Assembly (NCBI GenBank): GCA_022575985.1
Contig: JAKSXM010000227.1
Coordinates: 1 to 64,000, forward strand
Source of the DNA: Anagrus nilaparvatae
Taxonomy: Eukaryota > Arthropoda > Insecta > Hymenoptera > Mymaridae
Reading direction: 5' to 3'
DNA: 64,000 nt
The notes under the pieces were generated by a model. That model had not been told where the DNA came from. It saw only the letters and a program-made list of their open reading frames with translations, and did not search any database. The translations under genes were made by a program, and so were the position numbers. This document shows, in pieces, positions 35,118-49,810 of this stretch (position 1 is its first letter; the number at the start of each line of letters is the position of its first letter).

Positions 35118-35645
35118 AGAATTCGATTCCGTCCTAAAAAATTTGATTTGCACTAAGTCGTGTGATCAAAATAAAAATTTGACTTTGGATTTGGATTCCT
35201 CAGGAGTGATGGTACTTTTAGGTGTAAATTTTAGGTTAAAGGACAATAATATATTTTTGAAAATATACTTAATTACCAGTTTAAACTTTATATTTGAAAA
35301 TTTCACAATTCTCAAAAATGTCTTTTCAAAGCACCAAAAATTCTATCCTTATGAACTCGCTTATGAAAAATTTTCCGAGTAATTCAAATTTAAAGTCAGA
35401 TTCTCATTTTAGTCACGCGATGGATTTAGCGGTAAATTTTAAAAGGTAAAAACAAAAAAAAAGCTTTTTTTTTAAATGCCCATAAAAAAAAATGGCTGCC
35501 AAAAATAAAGAAATGGTGTTCGAAAGCTTAAAGAAGTTAATTTTTAATTATTTTTGACTTTATTTATACTTTTGAAAAAAATATTTTGGATCGTTTTTCG
35601 GCACCCTAATACAGTCCAACTTGGGTTCAGTTGGCATGAAATATC
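35118..35645. repeat. Diverged dispersed repeat related to 19140-19520
   Basis: AGAATTCGATTCC, AAGTCGTGTGATCAAAAT and CCAACTTGGGTTCAGTTGG match, in part in inverted order, the blocks around 19150-19520. Within this copy AGTCGTGTGATCAAAATAAA (near 35155) is complemented by CATTTTAGTCACGCGAT (near 35407), so it is itself a weak foldback. The 79-codon frame at 35143-35382 lies inside it and is not called. Confidence 0.5.
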
Positions 35646-35712
35646 TCAAAAAAAAATTTTTTTAATTTAAAAAATTTAATTTAAAAAAAATTTTTTTTAC
35701 GTTTCAAGATAT

Positions 35713-37187
35713 CAAATTTGGACGCCATTTTTTTTTACCAGAAAAAAAAGTGAACAAAGATGAGTTGACCAGAAAAAAATGAACAAAAAAAGTTGAACAT
35801 AGAAATTTTTGAACAAAAAAAATTGAACATAAAAATTTTTGAACAAAAAAAGTTGACCAAAATTTTTTGGCAAAAAAAAAATAAAAAATACCCAAATGAA
35901 AAAATGAACATAAGAAGTTGAACATAGAAATTTTTAAGTTGAACAAACTTAAAAAAATGAGAAAGTTTGAAAATTTCTACACGGCCAGGCTGCTTTGCTT
36001 GAATTGCTTGAAATTTCGAGCAATTCAAGCAAATTGCTTTAATTTTCAAGCAGTTTGCTTGAATTTTCAAGCATTTGCTTGAATATTCAAGCAATCAATT
36101 AAAACAGATAAAAAAGACTGTAGGAAAGCTTAAATTTTGTTCCCCTCCCTTTTTTTTAAGAGTTATTTGTTTTTATTAAATTTTATAATTTAGTGATAAA
36201 TTAAAAAAAAAAAATTAATATTATTTATTATGTGTCTAGCAAGGGGAGTTCAATACATTTGGAACACCAAATTTTATTATGTTGAAAAAACATGTCGACC
36301 ACCCTTCGTTCATTCCAATAGGTCTTCTGGGCCTAGAAACGCAGTGCACAATGTTACGAAATAGGGTTTTTTGGTAATTTTCAAAGAAACGCTAAAACCT
36401 CACAAGTTAACCAAAACTCTTCTGGTTGGTCTCATTTTTTTGGTGTAAAGTCAACTTTTATCACTAATTTTCTCATCAATGAAGCCAATTAACCAAATGG
36501 CCATTTTTCGCTAAAAATGACCAATTTTTAAATTGGTCCCAAATTCGTAATTTCTGACAAAAAGAATTTTTTTATGTCTCGAAAAATTTCTACAAGCTTC
36601 TAGTTTTCAAAAATTCTTTACTCGTCTCATTTCCTTGAGTCGTTTTTAAGAATTAAAAAAATGAGACCAATTAGAGTTTTGGTTAACTTGCGAAGTTTAG
36701 CGTTTCATTGAAAATTACCAAAGAACTCTATTTTATAACAGTGAGCCCTGCACTTCTAGGCCCAGGAGGCCCATTGGAATGAACGAAGGGTGGTCGACAT
36801 GTTTTTTCAACACAATAAACTCATCCATAACCATTTGGTGTAATTTGGTGTTCCATTGAACTCCCCTTGCTAGACACATAATAAATAATATTAATTTTGT
36901 TTTTTTTAAATTTATCACTAAATTATAAAATTTAATAAAAACAAATAACTCTTAAAAAAAAGGGAGGGTAACAAAATTTAAGCTTTCCTACAGTCTTTTT
37001 TATCTGTTTTAATTGATTGCTTGAATTTTCAAGCAGCTATACTTTTTGCTTGAATTTTTTTCATTTAGGTATTTTTTATTTTTTTTTTGCCAAAAAATTT
37101 TGGTCAACTTTTTTTGTTCATTTTTTTCTGGTCAACTCATCTTTGTTCATTTTTTTTTCTGGTAAAAAAAAATGGCGTCCAAATTTG
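35713..37187. mobile_element. 1.5 kb foldback element (near-complete palindrome)
   Basis: Ends are CAAATTTGGACGCCATTTTT and its exact complement. The two halves are complementary over most of their length around a centre near 36540; for example TGTGTCTAGCAAGGGGAGTT in the left half (36231) pairs with AACTCCCCTTGCTAGACACA in the right half (36861). The left arm holds several more tandem TTGAACAAAAAA units than the right, so arm length varies by unit gain or loss. A fragment of the CACGGCCAGG...CTTGAA element (35980-36090) has landed in the left arm, with a shortened counterpart near 37017-37055. No target duplication and no transposase are seen. The frames at 35704-36094 and 36733-36918 are by-products. 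Confidence 0.85.
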
Positions 37188-37680
37188 TGACCAAAATTAA
37201 AATTTCGTCATTTTCACCCGAATAAATTGAAAATTGCTCAAACTTTGATAATGTTAAAAATCTTCAATAATACTTATTTTATTATAATAATTTATTTATG
37301 TAATCCATTAGGTATATATAATTTAATTTTAAATAACAGATTTTGCGTAATATTTTTTTAAATAAAAAAGCTTTTTCTATATGTAGGTATTTAAGTACAA
37401 ATGGAATGTAAGATTTAAAATATTTTAAAAGGTTTTTTTTTCTGTAAGAAAAGTGAAATTATATTATGTAAAAAGAATTTTTCATGAATGATGTATAAAT
37501 AAACTTGAAAATGTAATATTGGCATTTTTATGAAAATTTGAGTATTTTTTTATGCTGATTAAGCATGTCAAGTATAACTCTTACATTGAATTTTACGTTT
37601 AAAATTTAAAAATTTTTTACCAATAAATGGGGTTTAATAATACATAAGAACAAAAAATATAATTACTTTTATTGTAGAAT

Positions 37681-37962
37681 GATAAGTATTTTAAGAAAAA
37701 CTTAAAACTGGTTTGTGAACTCACAACCAACGAACATGGAACATGTTTAAATTTATATTTTGAATCTTGAAGCTTTTATAATTTTAAGTCATTAAACCAA
37801 AAATAAAAATTTTTAACTCCTAAAACTCTTAAAATTTTATACTCCTTTATTGAAATTATTCTAAGTGCCTGCATCAAAATTATTCTAAGTCTATTTGACG
37901 CCCCCGCCAATGGCAAGCTTGAAATACCCCCCTGCCTGCAAACATGTTCCATGTTAAAACTG
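37681..37962 (-). repeat. AACATGGAACATGTT-bounded repeat, copy B
   Basis: On the minus strand it starts TTTTAACATGGAACATGTTT, continues with a G-rich block (GCAGGCAGGGGGGTATTTCA), a CTTAGAATAATTTTGAT block and ACTTAAAATTATAAAAGCTT, and ends ACATGTTCCATGTTCGTTGG. The copies at 49811-50135 (plus) and inside 23134-23870 follow the same order, so it is a three-copy family in this window. The 81-codon frame at 37776-38021 passes through it and is not called. Confidence 0.6.
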
Positions 37963-38568
37963 AGTGAGTATAAAATCCTCAAAAAAAGTTCACATGATAA
38001 GCTCATTTTAAAATTAGACATTTAAAAAAAACCTTAAATTATAAATGAAAATAATATTTAGTAAACTGTTTTTTTTTTATTTAATAGCTAACTAGCTGAA
38101 GGGCCTCGCGATACTCGGCAGAATATAACAATAATTCTGTTTTTGTAATTATTTTGTTAATTAATATTTATAAATTAATATTTTATTTTTATATATTATG
38201 TTTTAAAAATTATTTATTTTCAATATTTCGATCTGTTAATGGTAAATTCCGAATTCATAGTAAAATATAATAAAGAATAATCAAATTATAAATTTTATCA
38301 TAGCCCTTATTTATACTAACATTTAGACAATTCTCTTGCGAGAAATATTTGTACTGCAAATTTTTTACAATTTAATTTAATTAAAAAAAGGAATTCGTCT
38401 GAAAATTTATAACACAAATATTCACGACAATAAATTATTTCTTTAGAATATTGATACGTCTGTTCTTGATTAAATGCTTTTTAAAAATTTCTCACGACTT
38501 TACAGACAATGCAGTTGAATAGTTAAATTAATGTATTTTAAAAAATAAATCAATTTAAATATGTTGTT
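37963..38568. other. AT-rich spacer
   Basis: Nothing is recognised apart from a GC-richer string, GAAGGGCCTCGCGATACTCG, near 38098, of unknown origin. Confidence 0.45.
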
Positions 38569-38611
38569 GCTCAACGTTTCGGTAATCTAAACGATTACCC
38601 TTATCAAGAGC
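38569..38611 (-). ncRNA. Degenerate hammerhead-like fold of Penelope type
   Basis: On the minus strand GCTC, then TTGATAA, then a stem-loop GGTAATC-GTTTA-GATTACC, then GAAACGTT and GAGC. GCTC and GAGC can pair as an outer stem. This is the layout of a minimal hammerhead ribozyme (CUGANGA, stem II, GAAA), as found in the pseudo-LTRs of Penelope-like retroelements, which characteristically contain CGAAACGTTGAGC. Two core positions differ from the consensus (TTGATAA instead of CTGANGA), so it is probably inactive. No reverse transcriptase or GIY-YIG fragment is visible nearby. Confidence 0.45.
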
Positions 38612-39990
38612 TGAAATTTATTAAATATAAATTTATATACATATTTACAATGTTTTACAATTATTATAGAATATATTATTCTTCGATTTACTTACAAGAT
38701 TGATACATTTACCAATAAATTTTACAAAATAAAGAAATATAAAAAAAAAAACGTTTTTTTTTTGAAATTCTTTTATTTTAAAATTTATTGTAAGCATTTA
38801 TAAAGACATGTAAGCCTTTTCTTTGTAAATAGTGATTGCAATATTTGTATAAACAAAATGTATGTTAAAGTATGTCTGTAAAAATTTTTTTAAAACAAAA
38901 TGCATCAAAAGATTGTTTTTACTGATTTAATCCACATAAATTGCTGTGGGCATAATTCAAAAAGGTCCTACAAAATATATACAAGGTAAGTAACTTTACT
39001 TTATATGTTTTTAGGTATATAAAAGGTTTACACAAAGTATTTAAAAAAAAATTTTATATAAAATATTTTGTATTTTTTAAACGAAAAAGTTTTTAAGGAA
39101 TGAAAGAAATGCCGCAAATCGGCAAATTTCACGCAATATTCACCCCTATCCAATTATGTGTCAACGTTCTTTTCGCCTCGGAAACATGCAAGAAAGAATT
39201 TTATTCTTTTTGACTCTTTGAATAAAAACAAAAAAATTCTTTTCTCTTCTTCTATTACATTTACTTTTTTTTCATTCTTTACAATACTTTAAACCTTTTC
39301 AACCCTTTTTTTGGGCTTTTGACTCAATGGCAAATTTATTTATGATGTGCATAGTTTTAGTAACGCATCAAAACACCAAATCTGTACATTCTCCGCACGT
39401 TTTTCCTCGAGTTCATTCTTATATATACTTCTTCTTTTTTTTTAATTTGCAATAACCAAAGGCGCCCAGATATTATCTGGTAAAAAAAAAGAATTTAGTT
39501 AAAAATGAATGGATACAAAAAAAGAAGGAGTTTAGTATACGTGAGAAACATTCAAGCGGAGGTTATGAATTAACGTAATTTTGGATTTAGTATAATTTTG
39601 TTTATACATTCAGAATATTAAGGGATTTTGTATTTTATTATGGTCCTTAAGGAAAAAAAATGTAAATTGATATTTTAGTTTTTTGTAATAAAGATATTAT
39701 CACTTAATTTTATTTCTCAAATAAAATGAAAAAAATTTCTATTTATTTTATTTATATATGAAATTTAAAATATTTATTCAATTTTAATTTTTTATTTTAT
39801 TATGTATTTATTTGCTAATTAGTAGAATTTTTTTCGGTTATATACAAATATGCTTAATTTTGAAATTTATTAGTAGGTATAATTTTTAATTATTAAAAAC
39901 AAGATTTAAGCTAATTTGTTTACATTTCGAGTAAAGTAAGGCCAGCTAAAATTGGCCTAAAACTTTGCAAATGAAAAATTTGAAATATTA
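38612..39990. other. AT-rich intergenic sequence, less biased at 39100-39580
   Basis: The stretch 39100-39580 has mixed composition and contains GGCGCC at 39461 next to the palindrome CCAGATAATATCTGG. It has no open frame of note. It may be an unrecognised regulatory or untranslated sequence; the rest is low-complexity. Confidence 0.35.
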
Positions 39991-39993
39991 CTA

Positions 39994-40264
39994 CACTGTA
40001 AAAATATATTGCTTGAATTTTCAAGAAATTGCTTAAATTTACAAACAATTGCTCGAATATTCAAGCAATTTATTCAAAACTTTTCCCAGCTGTTATGTGG
40101 ACAAAAATTAATTAAAACTTTAAAATAAATATGCAAATTATCTTCAAATTTCATGATTTAACAACTTAAAAAAAAATTGGTTTTATAATGACGAGCATTA
40201 TTTCCTCGATTATTTCGAAATTTAAGAATTCGCTTGAATTTTCAAGCAATATATTTTTATAGTG
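39994..40264. mobile_element. 271-bp TA-flanked MITE with CTTGAATTTTCAAG palindromes
   Basis: The left end is CACTGTAAAAATATATTGCT and the right end is its complement with one mismatch; TA lies directly outside on both sides (39992-39993 and 40265-40266). Just inside, both ends carry the self-complementary GCTTGAATTTTCAAG. The first 11 bases are the same as those of the larger element at 22863-24117, suggesting mobilisation by the same Tc1/mariner-type transposase. Confidence 0.8.
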
Positions 40265-40444
40265 TAGCGATTAAATTTGTGCTTCCAATTTTGTTAAACT
40301 GAACAATCATTTTTAGTTCATTTATTTTTTACTCTTGCAATATAATAAAATTTTACATTTAATAAAAATAATACTAAAAGGACATTGTATTTTACAACTC
40401 GGACCCTTGTCTATTTTAATGAAAAATTAAAAGCATAGGCGTAG

Positions 40445-41016
40445 CACAGTGATCTAGAAAAAAAAGTGGAAATAAGTTTGCTTTGATCGAGTTTTCATCC
40501 AAATTTAATGCGGGTTGGCTTGTTTCTTGAAGACCTGTATTTTACCAAAATAACGACAAGAATATTTTTTTCCACGTGATATTCACTCTCTTTTCAGAAA
40601 AACCCACCCACTTTTATAGCAAAATTATAATTTATCGAAAAAAATTTTCTAGGCCTTGTAAAATTACGTATATGCTTAAATTTGATAGGAAAACAATGAA
40701 ATTATGTTTAAAAAAAATTACCCTATTCTACCCCTAATTCCCCAAAAACTACCCTTATAGTTAAAAGGCTTATAAAATTGTTTTTTTTTAAATATTACAT
40801 AAAATTTATATTTGGGGAATCAGAAAATTTTTTTCGATAAATTATAATTTTGCTATAAAGTTTTTTTTAGGGGTGGGTTTTTCTGAAAAAGAGGTGAAAG
40901 TCATGTGGAAAAAAATTTTCTTGTCGTTATTTTCGTAAAATACAGGTCTTCAGGAGTAAAACAAGCCAACCCGCATTAAAACTTATTTCCGCTTTTTTTT
41001 TTCTTAGATCACTGTG
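40445..41016. mobile_element. 572-bp foldback element with 5-bp target duplication
   Basis: Ends are CACAGTGATCTAGAAAAAAA and the complement CACAGTGATCTAAGAAAAAA. CGTAG is repeated directly outside both ends (40440-40444 and 41017-41021). The arms are complementary almost to the centre (for example AACCCACCCACTTTTATAGC near 40603 against GCTATAAAGTTTTTTTTAGG near 40852, around a centre near 40730). No coding content. Confidence 0.75.
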
Positions 41017-41021
41017 CGTAG

Positions 41022-42636
41022 CTTTTAAATACGAGGATGTGTAGTTCAAATGCCCTCCCTATCCCACGCTATAAATTAGCTAAAAATTACGTATGCATTA
41101 TTTAAAATAACTTTAATTATTCTTTCCATAAAATAATATTTAGTAGTAATGATCAAGACAAATAGAGATTAAGATTTTTCTAAGTATGTATACCTCAAAA
41201 ACGAAAAATTTAGAGTCTCTTCTCAAAAATTTTGACATTTCCAAAAATGGGTCAATTATAGGAGTATTAGTTCATTGAAAAACAATTCTGGAGCCAGAAT
41301 CTGATGATACAAATATATTTTATATATTTTTTTTCAAATTACTGAACATGACTTTGGGGTCCATTTTGCAAGAAAATTATAGTTGTTTGTTCTTAACAAA
41401 TTTTTGCAAATTTGGGAATCTTTGATTTGCTGCAGCTAACAGATTTGAAAATTTTGAAATGCCCCAAATTTTTTTTTATTTTTTTAACCTACCAAATCCG
41501 AATGATCTACTTGCGAGATCATGCGGTTAATTAATTGGTTAAGGCTGCTCGCTTATTAGGAGTGCAGCTACATAAGACTTATCTTCGGCCAATTTTTCGA
41601 GAAAAACGAGGTCAAAATTTCAAAAAAGTACATGCGTTCTTATGGGAGAAAATTTTAACCTAGATTTTTAAGACCAAAACCAAAGAATGCATGAATAAAA
41701 CTGGTCACGTTTTAAACTAGACAATCTATATAACTTCAGATTAAATATGGCTGTACCCTTGTGGCTATGCAAAATCTAAAGATTTCCGCAAATTAACCCA
41801 GTTTAATTTTGTAAAAAAAAATTTTTTTATTAAAATTACAAAAATTATGTAAATTAAATCAGTTGCACAAGTTTTAAAAAGTTTTTTATTAATATTTTGA
41901 ACGTTTAACATTAAATAAACTTGAATTTTGGGAGGTATCCACCTTAAACAATTCAATTACTTATAATTTTTTTTGCGGTGAGTAAAAGTACTGTAAGCAT
42001 TTTCAGGATTAAAAGCTTTTTCAGAGTTAACTTTAAAGTCTGAAGAAAAAATTTGCATGGATTTCAAAAGGCCTACTGTATCAAAAGCTGGCAAATACCT
42101 ATAGGTATACATTTTAAACTTTCAAATTTGAAAAAATTCATATTTAGTCGATATTCAGCGGTTATATGTTAAATAATAGCATATTCTGGATATAAAGAAA
42201 ATAAAACCTTCAGAGACCAAAAGAAAAAATCCCCATTAATTTTAAAATGGAAAAAAAACGTTTAATTTCAAAACCTTTAAAAATCTTTTAAAATTGGTAA
42301 AAGATGATAAATATTAGCTGGAAATCCAGTTTGGTTCACAAAAGTAAACAAAATTATTCAATAAGAGGGTCAAGTGGAAATTATTATGCGTTTTTCAACA
42401 GATTTGGTCACATTTTTACATTGTAGAAAGTTAATAATTTTAGGCGTTTTGATCCTCTTTGATTGAAGTTTCGAACTATTGTACTATATTGGGTTGAATT
42501 AAGAGACGATATTTATTTTCATTTTTCACATTTTTTATTTATATATTATCTTAGACCATATTAAAAGTCGATGTTTACAAGTTTTCTAGTGTAGTTGATA
42601 GCATGCAAAAGTCAAACATCAAATTTTTTCCCGTGT
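41022..42636. other. AT-rich sequence with one dispersed repeat block
   Basis: 41588-41662 (TTTTTCGAGAAAAACGAGGT, then TCTTATGGGAGAAAATTTT) is repeated in inverted orientation at 60629-60701, so it belongs to a mobile or dispersed family. No gene is recognised. The frame at 41765-41956 is not supported. Confidence 0.45.
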
Positions 42637-42712
42637 TCTAAAACATAGTTTTACATATAATGGGCAAAAAAACCATCTCCGAATAGGCCTTTTTTGCCCT
42701 AGATATTATGTG
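42637..42712. repeat. Dispersed hairpin repeat, copy 3
   Basis: AAAACATAGTTTTACATATA followed by ATGGGCAAAAAAACC and GGCCTTTTTTGCCCTAGATA, the same order of blocks as at 3440-3560. The stem GGGCAAAAAAACC/GGCCTTTTTTGCCC is imperfect. Confidence 0.55.
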
Positions 42713-44658
42713 CATACGTTGATTTGTTTTTACACACTAAATTAAGTTAACAACTAAATATTTTTCATTTTAAAATCGTATCTTTATGTAAAAATGTCTC
42801 AATTTTCAAAATCTGAAGTCAAATTTATACTAAAATCAATCGAAAAAAATATTGCGGGTTAAAGTTGGTCACTAAAAAATAAATTCATAAAAATTATTGG
42901 AGGGCATGACACAGAGACAGTATGTAGAAATCCTAAACAAGTAATTGCTAATTACTTACCTTACATATTTTGTTATACAAGCAAAATTTTTATATTTTGC
43001 TGCAACAGAAGATTTAAATATTTTAAGTTTTATACAAAAAAAATTTTATAAATCTAAATACGCAGACAAAATATTAGTACTAATTTATGTATTTTACATA
43101 TTTTACCTGCTAAAAATAATTTTCAAAATAAATAAATGGTCAAAAATGAGTCCCAAATTATTTAGACATACCCTGATGTAAACTTATTAATTTTTACTCA
43201 TAAATTTTCTACCCAAAATTAAAAAATATATCGAAGTTTAAAAGTATATTTAATTACTAACTACTATATATCAATAATAATCAACTTTTTTTTTAATTCC
43301 TTTTTTTAATTTATTTTACGAACAGCATGTTTTTTTTTATAGGAATAATAATGTAACAAATATATTGTACAAGGTCAAATATTAATAATTAAGATAAATG
43401 TATGGAATACAATACTTAAATTAAATTTTAGATATGATTTTTTTTTTACATAACTATTTAATTTACAAAAAAAAAATGTAAATCTTAAATAATAGCAGAT
43501 TATCGATATAGAAAATAATATTAGAATACGATTAACATTTTAATTGGGTATATTTTTTTACTATTGTTCAATTTATGCTTATTTAATAAATTACAATTTT
43601 TTCATACAAAACAGAATTTTTTCAAAAATAATTTAATACCATATATAAAAATAAATTAAGAGAAAAAAAAACAGTCACCAATATACCCGTATTTATGAAA
43701 AAAAAGGCGATTTGAAATAAAAAAATTAGATTTTATTATAAATATAGTTAAGAATCAAAGAATATGCACTGACATATTAATCATTTTTAATAGAATTATA
43801 CAATAATAATAATAATAATAATAATAATTATATTTTATAAAAATACCAATATCCATTTACATAATTTTAAAAAATGTTGTAGCTTAAAACTGATTACATA
43901 TTCCTTTTTTAAGATATTGGTATATTTATACATTAATTAATATACTAAAAAATAAAATATTTTTGTTTTTCTTTTAAATATGTATTTAAATTATATATAC
44001 TTTTATTTATTTTTTTCAAAAATTGTAACTTTTTTTTTATTTTCTTTTTGAAAAGAAATTATATTATAGAAACTACTGATGTGTGCTCTTCGACATGCTG
44101 TCATTCGATATTAAAACATAAAATATTAAGCATTTAACTAATAATTACATAATTCTAGTTACTTTTTTTTTGTTTTCGTAATTAAATAGAAAATTATTTA
44201 AATCTACTTAAAAAAGAATGTTAACGATTTAATTTATTAATATCAAATGTATATATGGGAATGAATTTGAGAAATAACGATCTTTTTTTACTTTTAATCA
44301 CATTGTATTTTATATAAATTTACAAAATTTTTTTCATGCAGCTGTTATATATTTTATAAATAAAAAACAAAACAGTGCATCCCGAAAAAAAAGTTTCGTT
44401 GGAATATATAGTGCACAATAATATCAACAGACATTGAAATAAAAATTAAAAAAAGTTTATTTTCTTTAATAATTCTCTTGTACATATCAACCAGCCAAAT
44501 GTAATTGTTTGAAAAAGCTTCTCATGGCGAAGAACACATAGACTATATAAAGCACAAATACAGTATATTTCACAAAATCGTTAAACATTCATACGTAATT
44601 ACGAATAATTTTTTTTTTTCGAGTAACGAAAAAAAAGGCGTTCGATCATCGTGTAAAA
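42713..44658. other. AT-rich intergenic sequence
   Basis: A short (AAT)n microsatellite lies at 43802-43828. The 78-codon frame at 42945-43181 shows no recognisable protein feature. Nothing else can be supported. Confidence 0.45.
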
Positions 44659-44664
44659 TTTATT
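44659..44664 (-). terminator. Candidate polyadenylation signal of Arf1
   Basis: AATAAA on the minus strand about 360 bases after the Arf1 stop codon, followed by a less AT-biased string (ACACGATGATCGAACGCC). Other A-rich hexamers lie closer to the stop, so the true site is not fixed by sequence alone. Confidence 0.35.
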
Positions 44665-45024
44665 ATTCTTAGCTATTAATTAGAATTAATTCTTAAAAAG
44701 ACCGGTATCTATTTGTCCTCTGTGGCGCTTTTTTTTTAATTATGGGAGATTTAATAAGACCTTCACTCAAGTTTTATTTAATTTACTTCTTTAAATTTAA
44801 AGAAAGTGAAGCTAAAATAATATCAGGTTAAAATTTTTTTTTTAAACTTTTGTGAAAGGTCTCTTCTCCCGCAGTCACCAAAGAGAGCTTCCGTTCTATT
44901 TTATGAAAAATTCTTTATTTTTTTTTTTATTTTTTCTTTTTTTTTTATGTAATTGTTAAATTATCATTTTTCTGTTTCACTCACACTTTCTTCACAGCGA
45001 TTTCAAATACAAACAGTTCTCAAA

Positions 45025-47214
<2,190 letters not shown>

Positions 47215-48285
47215 TTATGCAAGTGCCTAAAAAAATAATAAACATATTATTAGAAAAAAATATAATTTATAAAAAATAATTTATGCAATAACTTTTACAA
47301 CTCCTACTTGTATATGTAAAAAATTTATGAGTCACTTATTTATTCAATGAAATATACTGTAATATTAAAGAACAGTAAAAAAAATGTTACTATAGTTTTA
47401 TAAGCAAAATGATGATAAAAAATTAATAATAATTTTTAATAAGTGATTGTTAAATGACATTTCTTGAGAAAGAGAGTAGCATAAGGCACCATTTCATTAA
47501 CGACACGTATTTATATTACACGTACAGTACATCATACCACGCACACACTTAAATTTATTATTTCATATATTTAAAGAGACAAAAAAAGTAATACAACATA
47601 CATATTGGTTTTTACTAGAGGTACGGATACGATACTAGCATTTTACTCCAAAACTAATATGCAAGATGAAATGAAAAGAAAAAGGCAAAAGCTAAAAGAA
47701 AGAAAGAGACATGGACGCACACGTTGATAGCGTGCAGATCATAAAAATGTTAGAGGAAATGATGGAAAAAAGTAACCTGATGGAAAGCTTATAAATATGA
47801 TGAAATTTAAAGGGCGTAGGTGTTTTTATAAAAGCTGTTGTTAAATTTTTAGGGCGCGAAAAATACTTATGTTATGTTAAAAGATAAAAGCCGCCTATTG
47901 ATTCTCAGCGTCAGTACCATACACCAATGCAAATTTAAAAAAAAAAGAAAAAAGTACCTTATTGATAACGGTAACACGGTAAATATATTGACAGTTAACC
48001 AAATTTAGAAACAAAAATATAGAATTCAATGAATTCTTAACATGCAGTAAATTTATTTAAATAAAAACTAAAAAATCACTTTATTTAACTAAAAAGTTTA
48101 TACAAAAACCCGGTCGGCGTTGCGGTAAAGTCTGTCTGGCTGACAGCTCCACAAGAGGCACAAGCACTCAGCTACTCCCTTAATTAGAATTAAATATTTC
48201 TTTTGTAATAAAATGACTCACACAAGATTTATCTACAATATGAATTGTGCACTAAAAAAATTCTATTTTTATTTACACTACTTAC

Positions 48286-48375
48286 GGATATATAAAAAAC
48301 ACTATTTTTACTACAAACAATAAAAAATAAAGCTCAACACTTCTCGAAAAGTACCGTATGTCAAAATGGCGCCGG
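48286..48375 (-). promoter_or_regulatory. Probable non-coding first exon and promoter of Arf1
   Basis: The coding exon of Arf1 begins with an acceptor at 47227, so a 5' exon must lie upstream. On the minus strand a strong donor GTAAGTAG occurs at 48285-48278. Just upstream is CGGTACTTTTCGAGAAGTGT, and at 48358-48376 CACCGGCGCCATTTTGACAT includes GCCATTTT, the core bound by YY1/Pleiohomeotic and common near start sites of housekeeping genes. A second donor (AAG|GTACTT near 47956) is a possible alternative. The exact start site is not determined. Confidence 0.45.
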
Positions 48376-48376
48376 T

Positions 48377-49810
48377 GCAAAAAGGATCATGCTTCGTAAT
48401 TCTTACCACCTGCCACGTATAGGCGCACTATGTACTTAATTCTGTTATGTTTATTGGTTAAAATATGGTCACGTGATTCTTTTCTTTAATATCTTTTCAA
48501 ATTTAAACTTCTTCTCTTTTATCTTCAGAGATATTATCATATAATACTAATACATTATTTTAATAATAGATGGCCAAACATCACGTTTCTCTAATCAGAT
48601 GTTCAAAATTCTATTTGAGTTTTGAAATTTGAATATCATCTTCATGTTGATAAACAAATAAACAAACAAAAAGTCTTAAATGTGTAATGTAGTTTTTTAC
48701 ATTGAATATAAATAAATATAATATCTTTAAAATAAGTCTTCAGAACAAGCAGTTCAAAAGTAAAGCGATTTTGTCAATTATAAAATCAGCCCCCAAATAA
48801 TAAATCGAGTAATAAATATAATTATTCTTTTGGTTTCAGAGGTATAGACAGGTGTAGTTCTAGGTTCGCCAATGGTTTGGCATAATTTTTATTAAATATT
48901 TTAGTTTTTTAAGATTATGATTTTATGAAATAATGTCTTCAAATTAAGCATGCTATGATTATTTTTTTTATCTGGAAAGTTTTCAAAAACAAAAAATTTA
49001 AAAATATATTTAAAATAACGAAATTTTTAATATAATATTTGCTGATCTTAAATGATGATAAAATGTATTATTTTTTTTTAAATATCCCACAGCTCAAATC
49101 AAATTTTTGACTTCCTAATTTTCCAACCGTCTCTAAATTTTTTATGAATAACAGATGAAAATCGAAAGTTTGATTTGAAAAACATAAAATCATTAAAATT
49201 TTAGAGGCCATGAATATAACTTATAAAAGTTTGGATCATTTTACACTTGAAGCCAACTTTTTAAACTTTCTCCTGTAGCAAAAACAGTGGATAAAAAAAT
49301 TCAAAAATTTAAAAATAATTTACAAAAATAATTACTCACAATAAGCGCATAATTGAATTTTACCTGTTTGATGAGCTTTCTGATGGCTTGATTGTATAAA
49401 TCTTGTTTTTCATAAAAACTTGATATTACAAATAAAATTAATTTTATTAAATCGATATCTTTCAAACATATTTATTATAATTATGGTTGAATGTACGTAG
49501 ATAAAACTGGCATTTTTTTTTATTTAAAATTTTTGGAAATTGAAACTTCTGGAATCTTCAAGTTTTTTTGCCATTCATCAAATTTTATGTTCTCTAAAAG
49601 TAACTTAAAAACTAAAGCACTTTAAAGGGCTAATATTAATAAATGCAATTAATAAATTAATTTTTTTTTTTTTAATTTTCAAGTATACATAATTTAATCA
49701 ATGGTTACCAGAACTGAAAGTTCCGAAAGTTTCAATTTTCAGAAATTTTGAATAAAAATGCTATTTCTAACCACCCGATTGAATCCTAAACATCAGTAAT
49801 TTTCGAGGCA
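48377..49810. other. Intergenic sequence upstream of Arf1
   Basis: AT-rich beyond the presumed promoter. No exon or repeat boundary is recognised. Confidence 0.45.
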
